A stretch of 49,339 bases of DNA from JAWODU01 sp046483125 (GTDB lineage: Bacteria; Verrucomicrobiota; Kiritimatiellia; UBA8416; JAWODU01): positions 1 to 49,339 of the forward strand of contig JAWODU010000039.1 in assembly GCA_046483125.1 (NCBI GenBank). The letters run 5' to 3'. Below, piece by piece: positions 42,164-49,339 of the stretch. Every line of letters starts with the position of its first letter. Position 1 is the first letter of the stretch. The position numbers were made by a program, and so were the translations under genes. A model generated the notes under the pieces. The model had not been told where the DNA came from and did not search any database. It saw only the letters and a list, made by a program, of their open reading frames with translations.

Positions 42164-43621
42164 ATGACTGAGTACAAGCCGAAGAATATAGTTTTCGTAT
42201 ACGTTGACGATCTGGGCTACGGCGACGTGGGGTGTTACGGGGCGACCAGGATCAGGACCCCGAACATCGATCGCCTTGCGGCGGAAGGGCTCCTCTTCCG
42301 CGACGCGCATGCGCCCTCCGCGGTATGCACGCCTTCCAGGTACGGCCTGCTTACCGGCAACTACCCGTTCCGCGCCGACCTGTGGGGGCCGCACCCGTTC
42401 AACGCTCCGCTCACGATCGGAAAGGAGCAGTACACCATGGCAAAGCTCTTCAGGGACCGGGGCTATGCCACGGCCTGCATAGGCAAGTGGCACCTGGGTT
42501 TTTGTGAAGAGGAACACGACTACAACACGCCGCTCAAACCCGGACCTCTCGAACTGGGCTTCGATTATTACTTCGGAATACCGCAGGTGAGCAGTGGACC
42601 CCCGTTTGTGTACGTGGAGAACTACGGGGTAGTAGGATACGATCCCGACGATCCGTTCGTTCCGGGACAATTGCCGGACACGAAACCGCATGCGGAAAAG
42701 AACCACGCTCCCAGGATCGGCGGGGCGCAAAAGGCGCACCGGCTCTACGACGATGAACTCGTCGGCACCGAGTTGACCGAAAGGGCAGTGAAATGGATAC
42801 GGGAACACAGAGAGAAGCCGTTCTTCCTGTATTTTCCCACCACGAATATTCATCACCCGTTTACTCCGCATCCGCGTTTCAAGGGGAGCAGTGAGTGCGG
42901 ACGCTACGGTGATTTCATACAGGAGCTCGACTGGCTGGTCGGAGAGGTGATCGGCGCGCTGGAAGCTGACGGCCTTTTCGACGACACGCTCTTTGTCTTT
43001 GCCAGCGACAACGGCGGTATGTTCAACGAAGGCGGCAAGGATGCATGGGCGGCGGGACACCGCATGAACGGCGGTCTGCTGGGTTTCAAGTTCGGCGCGT
43101 GGGAAGGCGGTCATCGTATTCCTCAGATCATACGCTGGCCCGGGCATGTGCCGGCCGGGGAACAGACCGATGCTTTGTTCTCCCAGGTGGATTTTCTGCA
43201 TACGTTCGCAGGCCTGCTTGGCGCGACACTGCCGCATGGTCATGGAGTCGACAGTTACAACCAGCTTCCGCTTCTTCTTGGAGAGACGAATGAGTCGGCC
43301 CGCGATCATGCGATCATAGCCCCGAACGACAAGGAACTGCTCGGTCTGCGGGACGGTAACTGGGTGTTCATACCGGGGCAGGGGGACGGCGGGTTCAAGT
43401 GCAGCCGCGGCGGGCCGTGGGCGGCCGTGCTGGCGGGCCAGAAGAACAGCGACCTGGCGCCGAACGGGGGTATACGCGAGGACGCGCCCGATCAGCAACT
43501 GTACAACCTGAAAGACGATCCGTATCAGACGACGAATGTGATTGAGAGTAATCCCGATGTGGCCCGCCGGATGCGGGAGAAGTTGAAGGAGTTGGCGGCG
43601 TCGGATCAGACACGTCCGTAG
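42164..43621 (+). CDS. Type I (Cys-type) sulfatase / arylsulfatase-like
   Basis: 485 residues. Starts KNIVFVYVDDLGYGDVGCYG with metal acids Asp15-Asp16, and carries the formylglycine motif APSAVCTPSRYGLLTG (Cys55), IGKWHLGF (Lys/His of the active site) and VFASDNGGMFNEGGKDAW. No signal peptide. The lone ATG has no strong ribosome site; a GATACT-like -10 box lies about 15 nt upstream. First of three sulfatases transcribed in the same direction. Confidence 0.93.
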   Translation: MTEYKPKNIVFVYVDDLGYGDVGCYGATRIRTPNIDRLAAEGLLFRDAHAPSAVCTPSRYGLLTGNYPFRADLWGPHPFNAPLTIGKEQYTMAKLFRDRGYATACIGKWHLGFCEEEHDYNTPLKPGPLELGFDYYFGIPQVSSGPPFVYVENYGVVGYDPDDPFVPGQLPDTKPHAEKNHAPRIGGAQKAHRLYDDELVGTELTERAVKWIREHREKPFFLYFPTTNIHHPFTPHPRFKGSSECGRYGDFIQELDWLVGEVIGALEADGLFDDTLFVFASDNGGMFNEGGKDAWAAGHRMNGGLLGFKFGAWEGGHRIPQIIRWPGHVPAGEQTDALFSQVDFLHTFAGLLGATLPHGHGVDSYNQLPLLLGETNESARDHAIIAPNDKELLGLRDGNWVFIPGQGDGGFKCSRGGPWAAVLAGQKNSDLAPNGGIREDAPDQQLYNLKDDPYQTTNVIESNPDVARRMREKLKELAASDQTRP

Positions 43622-43631
43622 AGACCAGGTC

Positions 43632-45062
43632 ATGAGGCGACCCAACATTGTCCTCATAGTAAGCGATCAGCACAATCCGCACGTTGCGGGCTATGCGGGG
43701 AACCGGTTCGTCCGGACCCCGAACCTGGATCGAATCTCGGCCGAAGGCGTTGTGTTCAAGAGCGCCTACTGCAGTAGTCCGGTCTGCGGACCGAGCCGGA
43801 TGAGTTACATGACCGGCAAGTACGTTCATCAGATCGAGAACTGGTGGAACGCCGTTCCGCTCGATCCGGCCGAGCCAACCTGGGCGGGCGAGCTGGATCG
43901 GAACGGTATCGAAACCACACTGCTGGGCAAGATCGATGCTCCAGGCGAATACGAGAACCCTGGCTTCACTCACTACAGGCTGTCGATGCGGCGAAAGGCG
44001 TTCGATCCGTATCCGCGCAGGGAGCCGCAGGCGAAAATGCTGGCCGGCGCGACGCGACCCTCCAGCAGACGGCACATAGAACATGCCGGCAGTTTCAAAC
44101 CCGACGATATCGGGGAAATCGGGGCGGGCTATGATCCGAGGCACGGTCTTTACTTCCAGGACAGACAGGTTTCCGACTGGGCAGGGGAGTTCCTGGAAGA
44201 GAAAGCCGGGTCCGAGTCCGGCAGGCCGTGGGTGCTCCATGTCGGATTTGAATACCCGCACTGGCCGTATGTCTGTCCCGAACGGTTTTTCAACATGTAC
44301 TATCCCGACAGGGCCGAGATCCCCGGGAACTGCCGGTTTTCGGAGGACCTGCATCCGGCGCTGAAGGAATGGGAGCGCTGGAACGACCTCGGCGAACTGC
44401 CGCGCGACGATCTTGTTCGTGCGCTCGCGGCGTACTACGGGATGGTTACTGCGCTAGATGAGATGACGGGTGAGATCATCACCCGGCTCAAGGCGCAGGG
44501 GGAGTACGACAACACGTACATTATCTATACATCCGATCACGGTGATTCCGCGGGAGAGCATGGCTTTTTCTTCAAGCATTGCTGTCTCGAGGGTTCGGCC
44601 GGCGTTCCCCTGATAATGCGCGGACCGGGAATAGAGCCGGGCACGACAGTCGGCACACCGGTTTCGCTTGTCGATCTTTACCCGACAATCATGGACTGTT
44701 TCGGGCTCGAATCCGACGGGGGACTGCCGGGGCAGAGCCTGTTCCGTACCATGGAAGGCGGGGGAAAGCGAGACAGCGTCTTTTCGGAGTGGCATGGACC
44801 GGGTTTCAAAGGGGCCTGGTACATGCTGTGTCGGGGCGATTTTAAGTACACCTGGTACGAGTCATTCCCGCCGTCGCTGTACAACCTCGCCGAAGACCCG
44901 GGAGAAAATCGTGATCTCGCGCAGGATCCTGAATTTGCCGATCTCGTCCGCGATTTCGAGAAAGAACTCCGCTCGCTTGTGAACCCGGAGGCAATTTCCC
45001 TGAAGGCAAAACGCGATCTGGGCGTGATAACCGCGGACGGCAGGGACTTAAGCAGGGAATAA
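43632..45062 (+). CDS. Type I (Cys-type) sulfatase
   Basis: 476 residues, starting 10 nt after the previous stop. RRPNIVLIVSDQHNPHVAGYAG (metal Asp12), YCSSPVCGPSRMSYMTG (Cys52) and IYTSDHGDSAGEHGFFFKH (distal ligands). The usual GKWH is replaced by LLGKIDAPGEYE, so the substrate pocket differs from its neighbours. No signal peptide. It is the middle gene of a three-sulfatase run, implying several different sulfate positions on one glycan. Confidence 0.92.
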   Translation: MRRPNIVLIVSDQHNPHVAGYAGNRFVRTPNLDRISAEGVVFKSAYCSSPVCGPSRMSYMTGKYVHQIENWWNAVPLDPAEPTWAGELDRNGIETTLLGKIDAPGEYENPGFTHYRLSMRRKAFDPYPRREPQAKMLAGATRPSSRRHIEHAGSFKPDDIGEIGAGYDPRHGLYFQDRQVSDWAGEFLEEKAGSESGRPWVLHVGFEYPHWPYVCPERFFNMYYPDRAEIPGNCRFSEDLHPALKEWERWNDLGELPRDDLVRALAAYYGMVTALDEMTGEIITRLKAQGEYDNTYIIYTSDHGDSAGEHGFFFKHCCLEGSAGVPLIMRGPGIEPGTTVGTPVSLVDLYPTIMDCFGLESDGGLPGQSLFRTMEGGGKRDSVFSEWHGPGFKGAWYMLCRGDFKYTWYESFPPSLYNLAEDPGENRDLAQDPEFADLVRDFEKELRSLVNPEAISLKAKRDLGVITADGRDLSRE

Positions 45063-45119
45063 CGGTTCGCAGGGCGCACCCCGGAGATGTGCGCATACCG
45101 GATGAAGGATGCCGATGAT

Positions 45120-46466
45120 ATGAAAAGACAGCCGAACATAATTCTTGTCATGACCGACGATCAGGGATGGGGGGACACCGGGTATAACGGTCATCCGGAA
45201 CTGAAGACCCCGCATCTGGACAGTCTGGCGGCTGACGGCGTCCGCTTCGACCGGTTCTACTCCGCGGCGCCGGTCTGTTCGCCTACGCGCGGCAGTTCAA
45301 TTACGGGCCGGCATCCGTACCGGTACGGCATCTTCTTCGCCAATGTCGGGCACCTGCCCCCGGAAGAGATCACTCTGGCCGAAGCGCTGAAGACGCAGGG
45401 ATACGCGACCGGCCATTTCGGCAAGTGGCATCTTGGAACCCTCACGAAGGACATTGAAGACGGACGGCGGGGCGGACGCGAGAACGAGCATTACTCCCCG
45501 CCGTGGGGAAACGGTTTCGACGAATGCTTTTCGACCGAAATAACCGTGCCCACCTGGGATCCGATGCGCGACATGAAGATAAGCGGCCGGTACTGGACCG
45601 GTCCCGGCGAATGGGCAACCGAGAACCTGGATGGCGACGATTCGCGCGTTATCATGGACCGCGCCGTTCCGTTTGTCCGGAAACAGGCCCGGGACAAAAC
45701 GCCGTTCCTCGCGGTTATCTGGTTCCACGCGCCGCACGAACCAGTTCGCGGGGGACCGGAATACAGAAAGCAATACGCGCATCTGTCCGAAGACAAACAG
45801 CACTATTATGCGTGCATCACCGCGATGGACGAACAGGTGGGTCGGCTCCGGCGGGAGCTGGAGGAACTCGGTATTACGGAGAACACGATGCTCTGGTTCT
45901 GTTCCGACAACGGCCCCGCGGGGGAAGGCGGCGGCTGTGCCCAGCATCCCGGCAAACGCCAGCAGGGATCTCCGGGTCCGTTCAGGGGACGCAAGGGAAG
46001 CTTGTACGAGGGAGGAGTGAGGGTCCCGGGTCTTCTGTGCTACCCCGGGGGCGTTGAGGGCGGACGGGTAATCGACACTCCCTGCTGTACGAGCGACTAT
46101 TTCCCGACGGTCATGGATCTGCTCGGCTTCCGGCTAAAGGGAGCACCGGAGCCTCTCGACGGTATCAGCCTGATGCCGATCCTGCGCGGAGAGCGGGAAC
46201 AGCGGAATCACGCCATCGGTTTCGAGTCACAGGAACAGGTGAGTCTTGTTGAAGATCATTATAAGCTCTACAGTCCCAACCGGGGAGAGACATACGAGTT
46301 GTACGACCTGCTTGCCGACAAAGAAGAAACCGGGGATATCGCGGGTCAATATCCCGGCCGTGTCGGCCGAATGGCAGAGGAACTTGAGAACTGGCGGGAA
46401 TCGTGTCGTGTCAGCAGAGAGGGCGGGGATTACCGCATGTCCCCCGCAGATCAGGAGGACGGGTGA
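45120..46466 (+). CDS. Type I (Cys-type) sulfatase
   Basis: 448 residues from ATG 45120 (ATG 45102 and 45087 are also in frame; AAGGATG lies before 45120). QPNIILVMTDDQGWGDTGYNG (Asp13-Asp14), SAAPVCSPTRGSSITG (Cys53), FGKWHLG and WFCSDNGPAGEGGGCAQHPG. No signal peptide. Third gene of the sulfatase run. No terminator is visible; 46467-46648 contains no gene. Confidence 0.93.
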   Translation: MKRQPNIILVMTDDQGWGDTGYNGHPELKTPHLDSLAADGVRFDRFYSAAPVCSPTRGSSITGRHPYRYGIFFANVGHLPPEEITLAEALKTQGYATGHFGKWHLGTLTKDIEDGRRGGRENEHYSPPWGNGFDECFSTEITVPTWDPMRDMKISGRYWTGPGEWATENLDGDDSRVIMDRAVPFVRKQARDKTPFLAVIWFHAPHEPVRGGPEYRKQYAHLSEDKQHYYACITAMDEQVGRLRRELEELGITENTMLWFCSDNGPAGEGGGCAQHPGKRQQGSPGPFRGRKGSLYEGGVRVPGLLCYPGGVEGGRVIDTPCCTSDYFPTVMDLLGFRLKGAPEPLDGISLMPILRGEREQRNHAIGFESQEQVSLVEDHYKLYSPNRGETYELYDLLADKEETGDIAGQYPGRVGRMAEELENWRESCRVSREGGDYRMSPADQEDG

Positions 46467-46648
46467 CGGTGCCGGAAGAAGACACACAGCCGGCGGTGGC
46501 GTCAAGAGTACTATGAAGAACATGAAAACGTGAGTTGTGAAGACTTGAGCCGTGGGTAGGGGAAGGGATTAGGCGTTAGCGGTTAGGAAGGACTATGGTC
46601 GTCCTGCACTAACGCTGTTCCAGAAATCGTATGCATATGTCCGCGGCA

Positions 46649-46732
46649 TGTCATTCCGAGCGTAGCGCAGCGGAGTCGTGGAATCTCGTTTGTAGACCAC
46701 CCATGAGATCCCTCGACAAGCTCGGGATGACA
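46649..46732. repeat. Interspersed palindromic repeat
   Basis: TGTCATTCCGAG (46649-46660) is answered by CTCGGGATGACA (46721-46732), one mismatch, with a CTCGACAAGCTCGGGAT core typical of dispersed repeats in many bacterial genomes. It lies in the 325-nt gap between the sulfatase run and the third URO-D-like gene. Confidence 0.7.
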
Positions 46733-46791
46733 CCCAGAGTTGTGGAATCAACTTCTGGAACACAACATAGCCGACACCAAGGGGATAAGAT

Positions 46792-48060
46792 ATGGAATAC
46801 GAGATTCCGAAAACTGAACGGGTGTACCTGCGGGAACTTGCAAAGCGCCAGGCGGAGATAGCCGCCCTGCCGGTAATGGAAACTCGCAGGAAGCGCTGGA
46901 CCGAAATGAACGACGGCAAAATCGGCCGACCGCCCTTCGCCATTGAAGCGCGGACCTTTGACCGCGATTTCCTCCCGGCTTCGCTGTTCAAGTGCGAATC
47001 CGGCATCGGGCGGAACCTGGAAGCGGCGTTCATGCGCAATATACGGCATCACGAGATCCTGAACGACGACCACGTCTGCCCCGACACGATCGACATGAAT
47101 TGGCACGTATGGTGCGACGAGTTCGGGATAGAGATTCCAACCGAGCGTGTCGCCGACGCCGAGGGGGTGAACACGGCTTACCACTTCGACTGTCCCATAA
47201 AGGATCTGAAAGACGGCTTCGACATGCTTAAACCGTCTACCTTCGGCGTGGACCGCGAAGGCACCATGAAACACAAGGCTTTTCTCGAGGAAACGTTCGG
47301 CGACATCATGCCGGTTGTAATCCGGTCGGGAATCTACGGGAAACCGTGCCTGACACAGCGGCTGGTGCGGCTCTTGAGCATGGAAAATTTTTTCCTGGCT
47401 CTGTATGACTGCCCCGACAAAGTACACGGGATCATGCGCTACCTGTGCGACAACGCCTCCCGCATGTGCAGATGGGCGGAGAGGGAAGGACTGCTGGCGC
47501 TGAACAACGGCAACCAGGAAACCTGCGGCACCTGCTACAACTTTACGACCCTCCTGCCGAAACGCGAGGTAGAACCCGGGAAAGTGAAACTGAAGGACAT
47601 GTGGGCGGCCATGGACAGCCAGGAAACAGTCGGTATTTCGCCGGAACTGTTTCACGAATTGATCTTTTCCTACTACCGGGAACTTGCGGACATGTTCGGA
47701 CTGGTGTACTGGGGGTGCTGTGAACCGGCGGACCCGATCTGGGAGACTTCCATCAGCCGCCTGCCGAACCTGAAAGCGGTGTCGATTTCACGCTGGGCCG
47801 ACGAAGAGTATATGGCCGACGCCCTTGACGGCACGGGTATAGTGTTTTCGAAGAAACCGAACCCCAATATCCTTGGCGTGGGCAGTGAACTGGACGAAGA
47901 GGCATGGCGCAGGGATCTGCGCGGGACGCTTGAAATCGTGACGAAGCGTGATGTACGATTGGAATTCGTCGTGCGCGATGTTTACTCCCTGAGCGGGAAC
48001 CTGGAGAAAGCAACCCGCGCCGTGGAAATCGCCGGCGAGGAAATAGACCGCTTTTGTTAA
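46792..48060 (+). CDS. URO-D-like protein, copy 3 (WGCCEP variant)
   Basis: 422 residues behind AAGGGG. The sequence is longer than the other two copies, with an extra N-terminal 60 residues (YLRELAKRQAEIAALPVMETRRKRWTEM-type helix). Conserved pieces: PDTIDMNWHVWCDEFGIEIPTER, FGLVYWGCCEPADPIWETSISRLPNLKAVSISRWADEEYMAD and RRDLRGTLEIVTKRDVRLEFVVRDVYSL. The metal region is WGCCEP (Cys309-Cys310) rather than HxCG. Similar proteins in PVC genomes are annotated only as URO-D domain proteins. The reaction is unknown; a methyl-transfer role is one possibility. Confidence 0.78.
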   Translation: MEYEIPKTERVYLRELAKRQAEIAALPVMETRRKRWTEMNDGKIGRPPFAIEARTFDRDFLPASLFKCESGIGRNLEAAFMRNIRHHEILNDDHVCPDTIDMNWHVWCDEFGIEIPTERVADAEGVNTAYHFDCPIKDLKDGFDMLKPSTFGVDREGTMKHKAFLEETFGDIMPVVIRSGIYGKPCLTQRLVRLLSMENFFLALYDCPDKVHGIMRYLCDNASRMCRWAEREGLLALNNGNQETCGTCYNFTTLLPKREVEPGKVKLKDMWAAMDSQETVGISPELFHELIFSYYRELADMFGLVYWGCCEPADPIWETSISRLPNLKAVSISRWADEEYMADALDGTGIVFSKKPNPNILGVGSELDEEAWRRDLRGTLEIVTKRDVRLEFVVRDVYSLSGNLEKATRAVEIAGEEIDRFC

Positions 48061-48090
48061 ACCGGCGGGCAGGCGGCGGTAGTTGTGCGC

Positions 48091-49318
48091 ATGATACCCC
48101 GGAGATTGCTTACTCTTCTCAGAAAAACGGGCCTGGCCGTTGCCGTGCCCCTCCTTCTGTTTGTCGCGCTCGAACTGGTTCTGCTCGTTGTCGGCGTGGA
48201 ACCGGCGACGGACCGCGATCCATTCGTGGGTTTTGCATCCGTCGAACCGCTCTTCGTGAAGGAACAAAGCAACGGGCGGACGTGGTGGGTAACGGCGTCG
48301 AACAAGCTGGATTACTTCAACCCGCAGAGGTTCCCGGCCGGGAAGGGCGGGGACACGTACCGCATCTTCTGCCTGGGCGGGTCGACCACGTACGGGCGGC
48401 CGTACGAGGACGTCACCTCGTTCTGCGGCTGGCTGCGGGAACTGCTGCCGGCGGTGCAACCGAGCCGGCGCTGGGAGGTCCTCAACGCGGGGGGCATCAG
48501 CTATGCCAGTTACCGCGTGGTCGAGCTGATGAAGGAACTGAATCGTTACGATCCCGATCTCTACGTTGTCTACACGGGACATAACGAATTCCTGGAGGAG
48601 CGGACGTATGCCGCGGTACGGCGGTTACCACAGTGGCTGCGCAACACGGGGGCGTTGCTGGGACGGACGCGGACCTACGCGCTGATGGACCGGGCGCTGG
48701 CGCCGGTAACGCACGGCGGCGACGCCGGTGGCCGCGACGTTCTGGCGGGCGAGGTGGAAGCCATTCTGGACCGTTCGGTCGGACTCGACGCCTACCGGCG
48801 CGACGATGCGCTGCGGCGGCACGTGGTCGAGCATCTCGCGCGCAATCTCGAACGCATGGTGGATCTCGCGGAGGGGGGGCGGAGCGAAACTCCTCTTCAT
48901 CGTGCCTGCGTCGAACCTGCGTGACTGCGTCCCTTTCAAGAGCGAGCACGCCGCCGGGCTGGGGGAGGACGAAGCCGGCCGCTGCGACGCGCTGCTGAAG
49001 CGTGGAGAGGCGGCGCTGGCAAGCAACGCCTATGCGCGCGCCGGGGCGCTGCTGGGCGAGGCCCACGCCCTGGACCGGCGTCATGCGCGGCTCCTGTTCC
49101 GGCTGGCGCAGGCGAAGGACGGTCTCGGGCGGCACGAGGCGGCCCGCGCGTTGTATTGCCGGGCGCGCGACGAAGACGTCTGCCCGTTGCGCGCGCCGCG
49201 GGCAATTGTCGAGACGGTGCGCGAGGTCGCGACAGGCCGGGATATGCCGGCTGAATCTTACCCCATTTATTGGGCCAGTGTAGCGAAGCGGTGTTATGGT
49301 GAGAGGATAGGAGGGTGA
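48091..49318 (+). pseudogene. Membrane-anchored SGNH hydrolase with TPR, frameshifted and truncated
   Basis: Start ATG 48091 (GTG 48085 also possible). An N-terminal transmembrane segment (VAVPLLLFVALELVLLVVGV), then SGNH motifs: FCLGGSTTYG (nucleophile Ser), LNAGGISYASYR and YTGHNEF. The frame stops at 48924. A run of seven G (48873-48879) with one G too many explains it: skipping one base restores GGGAKLLFIVPASNLRDC, a tetratricopeptide-like repeat (KRGEAALASNAYARAGALLGEAHALD) and DEDVCPLRAPR. The restored frame then ends abruptly at 49318 after CYGERIGG, short of the usual end of this family. Whether this is true decay or a homopolymer error is open. Confidence 0.75.
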
Positions 49319-49319
49319 G

Positions 49320-49339
49320 ATGAACAATACAGGAAAGAG
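49320..49339 (+). CDS. Start of a further gene, cut by the window end
   Basis: ATG at 49320, reading MNNTGK, preceded by a strong GGAGGG site (49310-49315). Too short to identify. Confidence 0.5.

Noticed and set aside
42002..43657. 551-codon minus-strand open frame
   Set aside because: Antisense to a sulfatase with intact catalytic motifs.

Overview
The window is a 49 kb stretch of carbohydrate-catabolic DNA, most likely from a PVC-superphylum bacterium of the Kiritimatiellota/Lentisphaerae/Verrucomicrobia type. This assignment is an inference. It rests on five sulfatases, three uroporphyrinogen-decarboxylase-like (URO-D-like) proteins, two Gfo/Idh/MocA oxidoreductases, WbsX/GH99-like and DUF1961 proteins, a sulfatase plus ADP-ribosylglycohydrolase pair, and a giant Calx-beta/C25-peptidase surface protein ending in a Tyr-Arg-rich tail common in that group. 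No rRNA, tRNA, CRISPR, transporter or transcription factor was found.

Layout. 1-7.4 kb: the 3' part of a very large secreted gingipain-like (C25) protein, then a secreted esterase fused to a propeller-like domain. 7.4-8.5 kb: a minus-strand pair (nucleotidyltransferase-like plus small protein) that looks like a toxin-antitoxin (TA) module. 8.6-12.3 kb: an internally deleted WbsX gene, an N-acetylneuraminate-lyase-like aldolase, an Asp-box propeller protein and a convergent Gfo/Idh oxidoreductase. 12.6-15.8 kb: a secreted heparinase II/III-type lyase. 15.8-17.2 kb: a scrap zone with gene remnants, hairpins and a second small-protein/nucleotidyltransferase pair. 17.3-27.8 kb: GH2 (frameshifted near its 3' end), an intact WbsX, DUF1961, an oligogalacturonide-lyase-like PD40 protein, a truncated sugar isomerase, a secreted protein with an internal duplication, and a second Asp-box protein with a LamG-like tail. 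28-32.7 kb: a second Gfo/Idh, a PHP-domain DUF3604-like protein and a sulfatase. 32.9-37.2 kb: DUF433 with a broken DUF5615 partner, an ADP-ribosylglycohydrolase and sulfatase on the minus strand, and a RAYT (REP-associated tyrosine transposase) element bounded by 27-bp inverted repeats. 37.2-49.3 kb: URO-D-like x2, GH63/MGH-like, SGNH hydrolase, three sulfatases in a row, a third URO-D-like gene, a broken SGNH/TPR gene, and the first codons of one more gene.

How the parts may work together (inference). The lyase, the esterase, the C25 protein and the 24.1 kb protein carry export signals or an extracellular architecture. All five sulfatases and most glycosidases start directly at their catalytic fold with no visible signal peptide. 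This suggests outside cleavage of a sulfated, acylated, uronate- and perhaps sialate-containing glycan, followed by import and cytoplasmic desulfation, deglycosylation and sugar oxidation. 

The most unusual non-coding feature is a roughly 225-320 bp upstream module shared by two unlinked genes, Gfo/Idh at 12.3 kb and SGNH hydrolase at 41.4 kb. It has the same 16-bp palindrome 27-28 nt before each start codon and a long nested palindrome further upstream. The window also shows decay: two single-base frameshifts, several truncated genes and a transposon insertion that severed a sulfatase from its leader. Some of these could be assembly errors.
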